Assembly: GCA_009773805.1 (NCBI GenBank)
Contig: WTXA01000001.1
Coordinates: 124,001 to 188,000, forward strand
Source of the DNA: Fusobacteriota bacterium
GTDB lineage: Bacteria > Bacillota > TC1
Direction: 5' to 3'
DNA: 64,000 bases
Below, one piece after another: positions 27,376 through 36,276 of this stretch. The position numbers and the translations under genes are program-made. Numbering within the stretch: the first letter of the stretch is position 1; each line of letters begins with the position of its first letter. Under the pieces are notes generated by a model that worked only from the letters and a program-made list of their open reading frames with translations, searched no databases and was not told the origin of the DNA.

Positions 27376-28536
27376 ATGGATAAAATTAAAGTTATTGTAC
27401 TAGATAATAATCTTGAAGAAAGATTTGATATTGAAAATTCATTAGCTAATGTAGATTATATTGAAATGGCAAGAACACCAGACGATTTTGAGGAAGCGCA
27501 GGCCATAATTGATTCAGATTTAGTTGATGTAATCTTAATATCGGGAAATTTTGATGGTGATGGTTATGAGGTAGCTGAAAAACTATCTACAGAATTCATA
27601 GACAAAGCAACCATAATGATTGAAAAAGAAATAAATGAAGACACAATGTACAAGGCTATCTTTTCAGGAGCAAAAGACGTAGTTATTATGCCTGTAAAAC
27701 CTAATAAACTTGTTGATTCTATATATAAGGCAAATAAATTAACAAAAAAACGCTTGGAAAGTCAAAGGAAATCTAATGTGACTAAGAAGAAGAAAAGTGG
27801 TTATGGGCAGATATTTACAGTGTTTAGTACAAAAGGTGGATCTGGAAAAACATTTTTTGCAACTAATTTAGCTTTATCATTATTAAAAAATACTAATAAG
27901 AAAGTAGCCTTATTAGATTTTGATCTTGATTATGGAAATGTTACCTTGGCTTTAGATATTGTACCTAAGTTTACAATAAATGATATAATCGATGACATAA
28001 AAAGCATAGATTCAGACTATATTGAAACATTTCTGACAAATCATGAATCAGGACTTAAAGTTTTGGCTTCTAGTAAAGAGCCTAACAATAATGATTTTGT
28101 AAATGGAGAACATATACAAATTATTTTAAAAGCTTTACAATCTGCATATGACTATGTCGTTATTGATATGTCATCAAGGTTCTATGATGCGACAAACCCA
28201 GCTTTTATTTTTTCAGAAAAATTATTCCTTATAACAACACCAGAAATTATGTCTGTAAAAAATATCAAAGGAGCTATCACTACATTGACAGATTTTAACT
28301 ATCCAAAAAATAAAATTAATATAGTATTGAATAAAATCTCAAAAAGTAGTGATATAAGGTCCAATGATATAGAAAAAATATTAGGCTATGACATTTTATA
28401 TAAAGTTCCAGAAGACTATCAAAAAGTCACTGCTTCATTAAATCAAGGTATACCCTATGTTCAAAAATATCCAAGAAGTGAAATAGGTAAAAGCTTTAGT
28501 GGTATTGTTAGTAATATAGTAGGTAATGATAAATAA
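27376..28536 (+). CDS. cpaE: CpaE/TadZ-like localisation ATPase with pseudo-receiver domain
   Basis: The first ~120 residues have a response-receiver fold, but the phosphate-accepting Asp position reads LISG, so phosphorylation is unlikely. Residues ~145-386 form a ParA/MinD-type ATPase with deviant Walker A STKGGSGKTFFATN and LLDFDLDYGN. CpaE/TadZ proteins place the pilus machine, often at a pole. The 386-residue length is normal. ATG 27376 is seven bases after cpaB. Together the genes suggest localised assembly of the pilus. Confidence 0.9.
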   Translation: MDKIKVIVLDNNLEERFDIENSLANVDYIEMARTPDDFEEAQAIIDSDLVDVILISGNFDGDGYEVAEKLSTEFIDKATIMIEKEINEDTMYKAIFSGAKDVVIMPVKPNKLVDSIYKANKLTKKRLESQRKSNVTKKKKSGYGQIFTVFSTKGGSGKTFFATNLALSLLKNTNKKVALLDFDLDYGNVTLALDIVPKFTINDIIDDIKSIDSDYIETFLTNHESGLKVLASSKEPNNNDFVNGEHIQIILKALQSAYDYVVIDMSSRFYDATNPAFIFSEKLFLITTPEIMSVKNIKGAITTLTDFNYPKNKINIVLNKISKSSDIRSNDIEKILGYDILYKVPEDYQKVTASLNQGIPYVQKYPRSEIGKSFSGIVSNIVGNDK

Positions 28537-28556
28537 GTACAAGAGAGGAAGAATTT

Positions 28557-29912
28557 ATGAACTTTATAAATTTTGGGCCAAATCAAAATGAAATAATCAA
28601 TGAAGAAAAAAAACCTTCAGATGAGTTGCAAGAGAAAAGAAAAAAAGAGCTTGAAGATTTTGCAATTTTAGTACTAGAAGGTGTTATTGATGATTTGACT
28701 TTTACACCAGATAAGAAAAACCATGAAGATATAAAGATTCTTGACGAACAAATTCATGAAACAATGAATAATATCGCTTTAAAAAACAGTAAACACTTAC
28801 TGCCAGGCGATAAACAAAAAGTTTCCAAGCTTGTAACTGATGAAATATTGTCTTATGGTCCAATAACTTCACTTCTAGAAGATCCAACTGTAACTGAGGT
28901 TATGGTAAATGGACCAGATAAGGTATATATTGAAAGAGCTGGTAAAATTGAAAAAACAGATAAAGTTTTTAGAAATAATCAACATGTTCTGCATACAATC
29001 GATAAAATTGTTGCGCCTATTGGTAGAAGAGTTGATGAAAGTAGTCCTATGGTTGACGCAAGACTGCCTGATGGATCACGTGTAAATATAATTATTCCAC
29101 CACTGGCAATTAAAGGCCCTACAATAACAATAAGAAAATTTTCTACAGATCCTTTTGGACTTGAAGATTTGATTTCTTTTGGCTCTTTAAATATGAATAT
29201 GGCCAAATTTCTGCGCTCATGTGTTAGAGGCAGATTAAATATTATTGTATCTGGAGGAACAGGTAGTGGTAAAACCACATTAATGAATGTAATATCTGGT
29301 TTTATTTCACATGATGAACGTATTGTTACTATAGAGGATGCTGCTGAAGTTCAACTACAACAAGAACATGTGGTCACCTTGGAAAGCAGAAGCGCCAATA
29401 TTGAAGGTAAAGGTAAAGTATCAATTAGAGATTTAGTAGTCAATTCATTGCGTATGAGACCTGATAGAATAATTGTTGGTGAGGTAAGAAGCGGTGAGGC
29501 ATTAGATATGCTACAAGCTATGAATACTGGCCATGATGGTTCAATAACTACTGTTCACGCAAATACACCAAGGGATGCATTATCTAGGCTAGAAACTATG
29601 GTTTTGATGGCTGGTATGGATTTACCCTCAAAAGCGATTAGAGAACAAATATCTGCAGCACTCGATTTGATAATTCAAATATCAAGATTTAATGATGGCA
29701 CAAGGAAAGTAACTAAAATTTCAGAAGTTACCGGCATGGAAAATGATACTATTACCTTACAAGATATTTTTTATTACAAACAAGATGGTTTTGATGAAAC
29801 CAATAGAGTAATAGGAAAATACACTCCAACAGGTGTAGTACCTTCTTTTATGGAAAAACTTAGAGCACATGGAGAAAATGTGCAATCTTCAATATTTAAA
29901 AATGGAGAGTAA
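28557..29912 (+). CDS. cpaF: Tad secretion ATPase CpaF/TadA
   Basis: This 451-residue hexameric secretion ATPase powers Flp pilus assembly. Walker A SGGTGSGKTTL (near residue 238), the Asp box, Walker B RIIVGEVRSGEA and the His box HDGSITTVHANT are all present. The N-terminal ~100 residues form the helical domain with LLEDPTVTEVMVNGPDKVY. ATG 28557 follows AGAGAGGAAG. It is followed after 28 bases by the first platform protein, whose start is TTG. Confidence 0.95.
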   Translation: MNFINFGPNQNEIINEEKKPSDELQEKRKKELEDFAILVLEGVIDDLTFTPDKKNHEDIKILDEQIHETMNNIALKNSKHLLPGDKQKVSKLVTDEILSYGPITSLLEDPTVTEVMVNGPDKVYIERAGKIEKTDKVFRNNQHVLHTIDKIVAPIGRRVDESSPMVDARLPDGSRVNIIIPPLAIKGPTITIRKFSTDPFGLEDLISFGSLNMNMAKFLRSCVRGRLNIIVSGGTGSGKTTLMNVISGFISHDERIVTIEDAAEVQLQQEHVVTLESRSANIEGKGKVSIRDLVVNSLRMRPDRIIVGEVRSGEALDMLQAMNTGHDGSITTVHANTPRDALSRLETMVLMAGMDLPSKAIREQISAALDLIIQISRFNDGTRKVTKISEVTGMENDTITLQDIFYYKQDGFDETNRVIGKYTPTGVVPSFMEKLRAHGENVQSSIFKNGE

Positions 29913-29940
29913 TAATTAGTTGGTTTGGAGGTGAGCCCCT

Positions 29941-30906
29941 TTGTATATATTATTCATTGCAATAACTATATTTGTATCACTATTATTTATATTGATATAT
30001 TTATTGTTTTTTGAAAAGAAAGTGAAAATTAGAAATAGATTAGAAACCTACACATCGAATATTGTTAAATCAGAATATAAAGAAGTCGACGTAAAAATTG
30101 GTAGTAAAAAAGAAAAGTTCACAATCTTAGGATTAATAGGAAAGATATTACCTCTTGAAAACTACTTTCAAAAAAAGAAAGTTCTTTTAACCCAAGCTAG
30201 ACTACTAATTAAACCAGAAGAATTTTTTGGAATTTGTTTAATAGTAGGTTTTATCTTTACTTTAATATTCTTTCTATTATTTGATCATTTTATTTTTGCT
30301 ATAATAGGCTTTGTGATAGGATTTAAAATACCAGGTATATATGTAAAGAGCATCAAAAAATCTAGAGCAAAAAAACTAAACAATCAATTGCCCGAAGCTC
30401 TAAGTATAATAGCTAATGGACTTAGAGCAGGTTTAAGTTTTAATCAAGCATTAATGATAGCAGGTAAAGAAATGGACGCCCCTATTGCTGAAGACTTTAA
30501 CAGAATTGTACACGAAAATGTATTAGGCAAAGAGATGGAAGAAGCGTTAAAGGACTTTGCTGAAAGAACAGCTGATGATGATGTAGAAATATTAGTGACA
30601 GCAGTTTTAATTCAAAGACAAGTAGGTGGAAATTTATCAGAGATACTTGACACCATTTCTAATACCATCAGAGAAAGGGTAAAACTTAAAGGTGATATCA
30701 GCACTATGACAGCTCAAGCTAAATTATCTGCTGTTATAATTGGTTTGATTCCTCCAATTATTTTTGCAATTTTATATGCTTTGAATAAGGAATTTATGTT
30801 GCCATTATTTACCACTTTACTTGGTAATATTATGATTATAGCTGCAGTTACTATGCAAGCAATTGGCGTTTTCATATTAGTTAAAATGCTAGATTTAAAA
30901 GTGTAG
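29941..30906 (+). CDS. tadB: Tad platform protein TadB (T2SS F family)
   Basis: This 321-residue inner-membrane protein has an N-terminal helix, two helices in the middle (about 94-130), the T2SSF cytoplasmic domain (LPEALSIIANGLRAGLSFNQ) and two C-terminal helices. It should anchor the ATPase and extrude the pilus. The start is TTG 29941, with GGAGGTGAG ten bases ahead and no suitable ATG nearby. TadC follows after 14 bases, the usual pair. Confidence 0.92.
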   Translation: MYILFIAITIFVSLLFILIYLLFFEKKVKIRNRLETYTSNIVKSEYKEVDVKIGSKKEKFTILGLIGKILPLENYFQKKKVLLTQARLLIKPEEFFGICLIVGFIFTLIFFLLFDHFIFAIIGFVIGFKIPGIYVKSIKKSRAKKLNNQLPEALSIIANGLRAGLSFNQALMIAGKEMDAPIAEDFNRIVHENVLGKEMEEALKDFAERTADDDVEILVTAVLIQRQVGGNLSEILDTISNTIRERVKLKGDISTMTAQAKLSAVIIGLIPPIIFAILYALNKEFMLPLFTTLLGNIMIIAAVTMQAIGVFILVKMLDLKV

Positions 30907-30920
30907 AAAGAAGGGTAATA

Positions 30921-31838
30921 ATGGAATTACTAATAGCCATCACTGCAGGTATCTTCATCACCTTATTAGTTATAATAATAAATCAATTAGTATTTTCCCG
31001 TAAGAATATGATTGAACGTAGGTTAGAAACAATTAAACCTTTAGTTGGTGCCAATATTGAAGAAGATGAATTCAGAAAATCTTTTTTAGACAGAGTTGGA
31101 ACTCCTATATATCAAAAGTTTTTATCTCTGCTAGCGATTATGACTCCTCAATCAATAAAAGACTATTACGATACTATTATTTATAAATCAGGGAATTATA
31201 AAAAGAAAACACCAAGTAATATACTTGCTTTGCAATTCATATATTCCGTAATTTTAATGATTATTATTGGGGTTCTATTTAGTATATCTGGAAAAAATGG
31301 TACATTTTTTGTTATAATAGCTGGATTAATAGGTTTTGTTCTACCTATGCTTCAAGTTCGAACAAAAGCGAATAACAGATCAACAGAAATTCAGAATAAA
31401 TTGCCTGACATATTAGATTTACTTTATGTTTCAGTAGAAGCTGGACTCGGTTTTGATATGGCTTTGAAAAAATCAACAGAAAAAATTAAAGGTGAGTTGA
31501 GTAATGAACTTAAATGGGCCTTGGATGACATTGCAAAAGGTAGAGATAGAGTAGAGGCTTTAAGGGCAATTGTCAAAAGAACAGGGGTAGATGACTTGAA
31601 TAGTTTTATTACTGCAGTTATTCAAGCAGAACAGTTAGGTTCTAATATTGCGAATATGTTACGTATACAATCAAGGACTATGAAACAAAAAAGAAAGCAA
31701 AGAGCTGAAGAAAAATCCATGAAATTACCAGTTAAAATGATTTTTCCATTGCTATTTTTCATGTTCCCAGCTATATTTATTGTTGTACTAGGTCCTGCGG
31801 CCTTAAGTGCTATGGATAGTTTAAGAGGAATATTATAA
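30921..31838 (+). CDS. tadC: Tad platform protein TadC (T2SS F family)
   Basis: This 305-residue companion of TadB has the same plan: an N-terminal helix, a central helix pair (~105-140), the F-domain signature LPDILDLLYVSVEAGLGFDMAL, and a C-terminal membrane segment (PLLFFMFPAIFIVVLGPAAL). TadB and TadC probably form a heteromeric platform. ATG 30921 follows AAGGG. The lectin-domain gene starts 16 bases after its stop in the same direction, so it belongs to the same transcript. Confidence 0.93.
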   Translation: MELLIAITAGIFITLLVIIINQLVFSRKNMIERRLETIKPLVGANIEEDEFRKSFLDRVGTPIYQKFLSLLAIMTPQSIKDYYDTIIYKSGNYKKKTPSNILALQFIYSVILMIIIGVLFSISGKNGTFFVIIAGLIGFVLPMLQVRTKANNRSTEIQNKLPDILDLLYVSVEAGLGFDMALKKSTEKIKGELSNELKWALDDIAKGRDRVEALRAIVKRTGVDDLNSFITAVIQAEQLGSNIANMLRIQSRTMKQKRKQRAEEKSMKLPVKMIFPLLFFMFPAIFIVVLGPAALSAMDSLRGIL

Positions 31839-31854
31839 CCGAAAGGATGAGAAT

Positions 31855-32988
31855 ATGAAACATACTTTAAAAATTATAATTATGCTAGCCTTCTCATTAT
31901 TAATGGTTGGTTCATATTTTTATGTAGGAAATAATACAGTTAAAGCTGAAACAGAAGTAATTGATAATGGTTTGTACCGCATTAAGAATGCTTATAGTGG
32001 ATTGTATCTAGACATACAAGATGGAAGTAATGCTGATGGGTCTTTAAGTATCCAGGCCCAAAGGGCTGAAAATACTAGTCAAATATTTAGAATTAGCAAA
32101 GAAAATACTTTGAGATATGTTATTAGTGTTGAAAAAAATCTTAAGGTTTTAGAAATATTAGAATTGCCTGATGAGAAAATAATTACACCTATTCAACAAT
32201 CTGACTATTTGAAAAAAGCAAACCAAGAATGGATAATTAGACAACTAAGTGACGGAACTATTGTAATATTAAATTATTTATCAGAAGAAGCCATGAGTGT
32301 AACTGAGGGAGATTTAAACGATGGGGGACTAGTTGTAGCTCTACCCTATATTGGTACTAACAATCAAAAATGGACTTTGGAACCAACTGAAAGAGAAAAA
32401 AATATTATAACTGGACCGATAAATAATAATGAAAAAACAGTTGATAATAAGGATACAAAAGCTGGACTTCAATTTGCTTTCATTTTAGATTCTTTAAATA
32501 ATGCAACAATTATTGAAATGGCTATTGTTGGTATTTTTGTATTAATCATTTTATTTATAGTTCTAGGATATTTATTATATGCTTTTCGTGTTAAACCAAG
32601 ATTCTTTATAAAAGGAAGATTATATTACAAACCTGTTAGTAGAGAAGAGGAAAAATTTGTAAACTATATGGATTTTAAAAGAAAACACAAAAAGAAAATC
32701 ATAATTAGTTTTGATCAAGCTATTAAGAAAGCTGACTTTTTTTTAGGAAGTGGTGCATATGACTATCAAATAGTTATTGAAAATGTAACAGAGCTGAACT
32801 TGCCGAATTTTCTTGAAGGCTATAGATCCTTTAATTTAGATAAAAATCCAATCAAGTTAAGAGCATCTGCGACAGAACCAGGTATTTTAAGTTTTGGAGA
32901 ATTTGTCTATAGCAAACACTTCATAGTTGATGGTAGTAAATTTGAATCTGGGGATATTCTATTTAGATATGTTGAAGATGAAAAATAG
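31855..32988 (+). CDS. Membrane-anchored ricin-type beta-trefoil protein in the Tad operon
   Basis: This 377-residue protein has a signal sequence (residues ~1-28), an extracellular ricin-B-like beta-trefoil (about 37-178), a linker, a transmembrane helix (~221-245) and a ~130-residue cytoplasmic domain without a family name that I recognise. Trefoil marks include GLYRIKNAYSGLYLDI near the start, NQEW in the second repeat and NQKWTL in the third. Such domains usually bind sugars. Operon position suggests a role in Tad pilus attachment, anchoring or sensing; this is inference. ATG 31855 follows AAAGGATGAG. The end overlaps the next gene. Confidence 0.75.
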   Translation: MKHTLKIIIMLAFSLLMVGSYFYVGNNTVKAETEVIDNGLYRIKNAYSGLYLDIQDGSNADGSLSIQAQRAENTSQIFRISKENTLRYVISVEKNLKVLEILELPDEKIITPIQQSDYLKKANQEWIIRQLSDGTIVILNYLSEEAMSVTEGDLNDGGLVVALPYIGTNNQKWTLEPTEREKNIITGPINNNEKTVDNKDTKAGLQFAFILDSLNNATIIEMAIVGIFVLIILFIVLGYLLYAFRVKPRFFIKGRLYYKPVSREEEKFVNYMDFKRKHKKKIIISFDQAIKKADFFLGSGAYDYQIVIENVTELNLPNFLEGYRSFNLDKNPIKLRASATEPGILSFGEFVYSKHFIVDGSKFESGDILFRYVEDEK

Positions 32989-33340
32989 AGTACAGTTGAC
33001 TAGGCTACTAACAATGAAAAATGAGGTTATACTTGAAAACATCAGGCTAGCAGACACTTTTTTAAAAAGATTAATTGGATTGATGGGTAAAAGCAAACTC
33101 AATAGCGATGAAGGTCTAATAATAAGACCTTGTAATAGCATTCATACTTTCTTCATGAAATTCAATATTGATGTTGTTTTTATAGATAGTGATTTTAAAA
33201 TAGTAGATATATATATTGATTTGGCTCCTTGGAAAATTTCGAAAATTTACAAAAATGCTAAATTTGTAATAGAAGGAAAAGCTGGAAGTTTAGCAAAGCT
33301 AAAAAAAGGTAATCAAATAAAAATAGTAAAAAAAGTCTGA
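32978..33340 (+). CDS. DUF192 family protein
   Basis: The core (about residues 15-115) carries the DUF192 pattern, with RLIGLMGK, EGLIIRPCNSIHTFFMKFNIDVVF and a C-terminal FVIEGKAGS segment. The function of the family is unknown. The start is uncertain: ATG 32978 overlaps the lectin gene by 11 bases, and ATG 33014 would give a shorter product starting MKNEVILE. Neither has a strong ribosome site, which fits translational coupling. The stop lies inside the terminator hairpin, closing the Tad operon. No signal peptide is visible with these starts. Confidence 0.75.
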   Translation: MKNRVQLTRLLTMKNEVILENIRLADTFLKRLIGLMGKSKLNSDEGLIIRPCNSIHTFFMKFNIDVVFIDSDFKIVDIYIDLAPWKISKIYKNAKFVIEGKAGSLAKLKKGNQIKIVKKV

Positions 33341-33363
33341 CTAATATTAGTCAGGCTTTTTTC
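33331..33363 (+). terminator. Terminator of the Tad operon
   Basis: A perfect palindrome (33337-33354, half-site CTGACTAAT) is flanked by A and T tracts, and the T-run ends at 33362. The stop codon of the DUF192 gene lies in its left arm. Confidence 0.88.
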
Positions 33364-33392
33364 ATATTAAAAGGTATTTTATCACTTATTTG

Positions 33393-33401
33393 TGGTATAA
33401 T
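33393..33401 (+). promoter_or_regulatory. Extended -10 promoter before yicC
   Basis: TGGTATAAT is an extended -10 element. No good -35 is present 17 bases upstream, which is common for extended -10 promoters. It follows the Tad terminator and lies about 42 bases before the yicC ATG. Confidence 0.6.
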
Positions 33402-33442
33402 TGTTAAAATATATCAAAATATTTATAAGGGGAAATGAAAAC

Positions 33443-34318
33443 ATGTTTAGTATGACTGGCTATGGTAAAGGGATTAAAGAAACAAAAGAAAGAATATATA
33501 CATTAGAACTAAGAGCTGTTAATCATAGATTTCTTGAAGTGAAATATAGACTGCCTAAAGGAATGCTATTTGTTGAAGAAAAAATAGATAAATTTTTAAA
33601 GGCGAATTTCAATAGAGGTTCTTTTTCTGTGTTTTTAAATATTGAGAACAATAAGGAATATAAACAAGATTTTAACATAGATTTTAAATTAGCAGAGGCA
33701 TATTTCAAAGCTGGTCAAAATATAAAAGAACATTTTAAACTTTCATATGATTTATCGTTACAAGACATTATAAGGTATCCTGAAGTTATTTCTTCAAATG
33801 ATAAAGAACTTGATGATGAAGTAATTTGGAACGATATAAAAGAGGCCTTGGAAACTGCCTGTGAGAATGTAAAAGTCATGAGAAAAAATGAAGGTGAAAA
33901 ACTTAAAGGCTTTTTCCAAGAAAGTCTAGAAATAATAATTACTAACATTGAAGAGGTAGACAAATATGCTGACTTTGTTGTAGGAGAATATAAGGCGAAA
34001 CTTCAAGATAGAATCAAGACATTACTCGATGCAGTTCCTGTCAATGAAGATAGAATAGCTTATGAAGTAGCAGCCTTTGCAGACAAGAGCAATATAACAG
34101 AAGAAATAACAAGACTTAACATACATATGACACATTTCAAGGACTATTTTGAAATTGATGAACCAATAGGCAGAAAAATGGATTTTCTAATTCAAGAAAT
34201 GAATAGAGAAATCAACACAATAGGATCAAAATCCAGTTCAACTGATATAGCTGTAATTATAGTTACAGTTAAAAGTGAACTAGAAAAAATAAGAGAACAA
34301 GTACAAAACATTGAATAG
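33443..34318 (+). CDS. yicC: YicC family endoribonuclease
   Basis: This 291-residue protein opens with MFSMTGYGKG, the conserved YicC N-terminus, followed by ELRAVNHRFLEVKYRLP. The C-terminal half has the DUF1732 block with DFLIQEMNREINTIGSKS. YicC proteins are cytoplasmic endoribonucleases involved in RNA turnover. I chose ATG 33443 behind AAGGGG; an upstream TTG at 33401 overlaps the -10 box. Position before gmk and rpoZ is standard in Firmicutes. Confidence 0.93.
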   Translation: MFSMTGYGKGIKETKERIYTLELRAVNHRFLEVKYRLPKGMLFVEEKIDKFLKANFNRGSFSVFLNIENNKEYKQDFNIDFKLAEAYFKAGQNIKEHFKLSYDLSLQDIIRYPEVISSNDKELDDEVIWNDIKEALETACENVKVMRKNEGEKLKGFFQESLEIIITNIEEVDKYADFVVGEYKAKLQDRIKTLLDAVPVNEDRIAYEVAAFADKSNITEEITRLNIHMTHFKDYFEIDEPIGRKMDFLIQEMNREINTIGSKSSSTDIAVIIVTVKSELEKIREQVQNIE

Positions 34319-34332
34319 GAGGTTATGAAATA

Positions 34333-34947
34333 ATGAATGAAAGAAACTTGCTTTTAGTTATCTCAGGACCTTCAGGAGCAGGTAAAGGAACAATCTGTAA
34401 AGCTTTAGTAGAAAAACATCAAAATAATCTTCAATGCTCAATATCAGCGACTAGCAGAGAGGTCCGACCTGGAGAATTTGTTGATAAAACTTATTATTAT
34501 ATAGGAAAAAATAAGTTTTTAGAAAATATAGAAAATGACCAATTTTTAGAATTTGCTGAAGTATATGGTAATTACTATGGAACCTTGATTGAAGAAGTTC
34601 AAAGACTTTTCAAGATGAATGCTGATGTTATTTTAGAAATTGAAATGCAAGGTGCTTTACAAATACGTGAAAAATCTGAGGACGCAGTACTGATTTTTAT
34701 AATGCCACCATCATTTAAGGAATTAAGAGACCGACTCCATAAAAGGAATAGAGATAGAAAAGAAGACATACAAAATAGACTTGATAAAGTATCAAGTGAA
34801 TTAAAATACATAAAAGATTACGATTATATTGTAGTTAATGATAGATTAGAGGATGCTGTAGCGAAAATAGAAGCAATAATAATAGCAGAGAAATGTAAGA
34901 TGAATGAAAAAACTTTTGATATTGGAACATTTATTAAAGATATTTAA
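34333..34947 (+). CDS. gmk: Guanylate kinase
   Basis: Gmk phosphorylates GMP to GDP. The P-loop SGPSGAGKGTI is near residue 11, and the GMP-binding segment SATSREVRPGE near 38 is followed by DKTYYYI. EIEMQGALQI is the family block near 98. At 204 residues the length is normal. ATG 34333 lies behind AGGAGG. The rpoZ gene follows at 34994; a frame extension of rpoZ into gmk exists but is not used. Confidence 0.96.
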   Translation: MNERNLLLVISGPSGAGKGTICKALVEKHQNNLQCSISATSREVRPGEFVDKTYYYIGKNKFLENIENDQFLEFAEVYGNYYGTLIEEVQRLFKMNADVILEIEMQGALQIREKSEDAVLIFIMPPSFKELRDRLHKRNRDRKEDIQNRLDKVSSELKYIKDYDYIVVNDRLEDAVAKIEAIIIAEKCKMNEKTFDIGTFIKDI

Positions 34948-34993
34948 AAGTAACTATGCTATAATTAAAAGACGAATTAAAAGGAGTGTTTTG

Positions 34994-35281
34994 ATGACTG
35001 AAAAACTTATAAACATAAGCAAAATTGTAGAAAAAGTAAATAGTAAGTATCTTTTGGTTATGATTGCCGCAAAAAGATCTAGGCAACTATCCTTATTGGA
35101 ACAAAAGGACAAGATTCTTAAAGAAGAACCAGATAAATTAAAGGCTAGAACAGATTTAGATAACGTTGGTTTATTGTCAGAAGAGGAGAAACTAGCTCTG
35201 AAGAGTCACAAACCGATTATAGTAGCACTTGATGAGTTGATGGATGACAAGATTACCTACAGTTTTAAAGAGGAAGAATAA
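34994..35281 (+). CDS. rpoZ: RNA polymerase omega subunit
   Basis: This 95-residue omega subunit stabilises the beta' subunit of RNA polymerase. The conserved block is KYLLVMIAAKRSRQL, followed by a short acidic linker and KPIIVALDELMDDKITY. I chose ATG 34994 with AAGGAG eight bases ahead. The upstream ATG at 34904 overlaps gmk and would add 30 basic residues not typical of omega. It ends two bases before the coaBC-like gene, the normal gmk-rpoZ-coaBC order. Confidence 0.93.
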   Translation: MTEKLINISKIVEKVNSKYLLVMIAAKRSRQLSLLEQKDKILKEEPDKLKARTDLDNVGLLSEEEKLALKSHKPIIVALDELMDDKITYSFKEEE

Positions 35282-35283
35282 AA

Positions 35284-36264
35284 ATGAATGGCCAGAAGAT
35301 CCTTTTAGGTATCGTAGAGGATAAAGAAGCCTTTCTTATGGTGCAATTAGCCTATAGACTTAGAGAAATAGGTTATGATGCATACATTTTCAGGACTGAA
35401 ATTAGTGATAACTATATACCATTAGCCTATATGGAAGATTTATTAACATATAAAATAAATGGTTGGGATTTGATTGTTATTGGTCCTGGAAATGAAGACA
35501 TATTTAGATACAATTCAGATATAGGGTTAAAGAACTTAGTTGAATCAACTGATATAGAAGTGATTTTCGTTGAAGAACTTGATAATCTGGAATTAATAAT
35601 AGAAAAAATCCAAGTTAAAACAAAAGGATACGTTATGCAAGAGTATTCTTTTTTATTTACACTTGGGTATTTTAATGAGCATTTAACTAATAATCATTTT
35701 ATAGGAACCTACAGGAATGATAAACTAATATATGGACTAATAAAGACTTTAGTTTTATCAGGTGCAAACGTAAGCATAATTGCTTCTGATAATATTGGAA
35801 GAGTAAGTTATGCAGAGGACGTAATATATGTTAAGAATCAAAATGAACTAGAAATCGTACTTAATTCTAAATTTTTTAAATATGATTTTGTTATAAATGC
35901 TATAAACATACCAAGATTTGGACTAACCAAAGGTGAAAGATTTAAAATTGAGTATCAGAGATATTTTGCTGAATTCGATGAAAAATTTCTTCCTTTCGTT
36001 GATGTTGGACTATCATCTAATAACCAATTAATAATTGAAGTTATAAATGGTAGTATTGATAATGAAGATGCAATTAAATATTTATTTGAAAATTCATGTG
36101 TGAATTTAGTTATGTTAAGTGAAATAGATAAATCAAACAATGATTTCAAACCATTCGTAAAATTGATAAATAGAGATGGTAGTGCTGATATTATTGCTTT
36201 TAAAGATAATAAAATAATGTATAAAGAGCTTATAAATGAACTTAAAGCTAAAATAGAAGGATAG
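35284..36264 (+). CDS. Degenerate CoaBC-like protein
   Basis: This 326-residue protein sits exactly where coaBC normally follows gmk-rpoZ. Its outline matches CoaBC: an N-terminal flavoprotein-like Rossmann part (KILLGIVEDKEAFLMVQLAYRL; DLIVIGPGNEDIF where the PASANT-type motif should be) and a second part (LVLSGANVSIIAS; VIYVKNQNELEIVL; VINAINIPRF where AAVADF is expected; NLVMLSEIDKSNNDF where the NDV motif lies). It is shorter than the usual ~400 and lacks the catalytic His and Lys contexts. Either it no longer makes coenzyme A precursors or it is a very divergent enzyme. ATG 35284 is clear from spacing. The homology is by motif order only. Confidence 0.6.
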   Translation: MNGQKILLGIVEDKEAFLMVQLAYRLREIGYDAYIFRTEISDNYIPLAYMEDLLTYKINGWDLIVIGPGNEDIFRYNSDIGLKNLVESTDIEVIFVEELDNLELIIEKIQVKTKGYVMQEYSFLFTLGYFNEHLTNNHFIGTYRNDKLIYGLIKTLVLSGANVSIIASDNIGRVSYAEDVIYVKNQNELEIVLNSKFFKYDFVINAINIPRFGLTKGERFKIEYQRYFAEFDEKFLPFVDVGLSSNNQLIIEVINGSIDNEDAIKYLFENSCVNLVMLSEIDKSNNDFKPFVKLINRDGSADIIAFKDNKIMYKELINELKAKIEG

Positions 36265-36276
36265 GAGAATTGCATA

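Noticed and set aside
24476-33340. Type II secretion or competence pilus system
   Set aside because: Flp-type cleavage motif, CpaB, CpaE/TadZ, CpaF and TadB/TadC all indicate a Tad system; no GspD secretin or com genes are present.
34904-34993. N-terminal extension of rpoZ into gmk
   Set aside because: ATG 34994 has AAGGAG at good distance and matches the omega start; the extension is not typical of the family.
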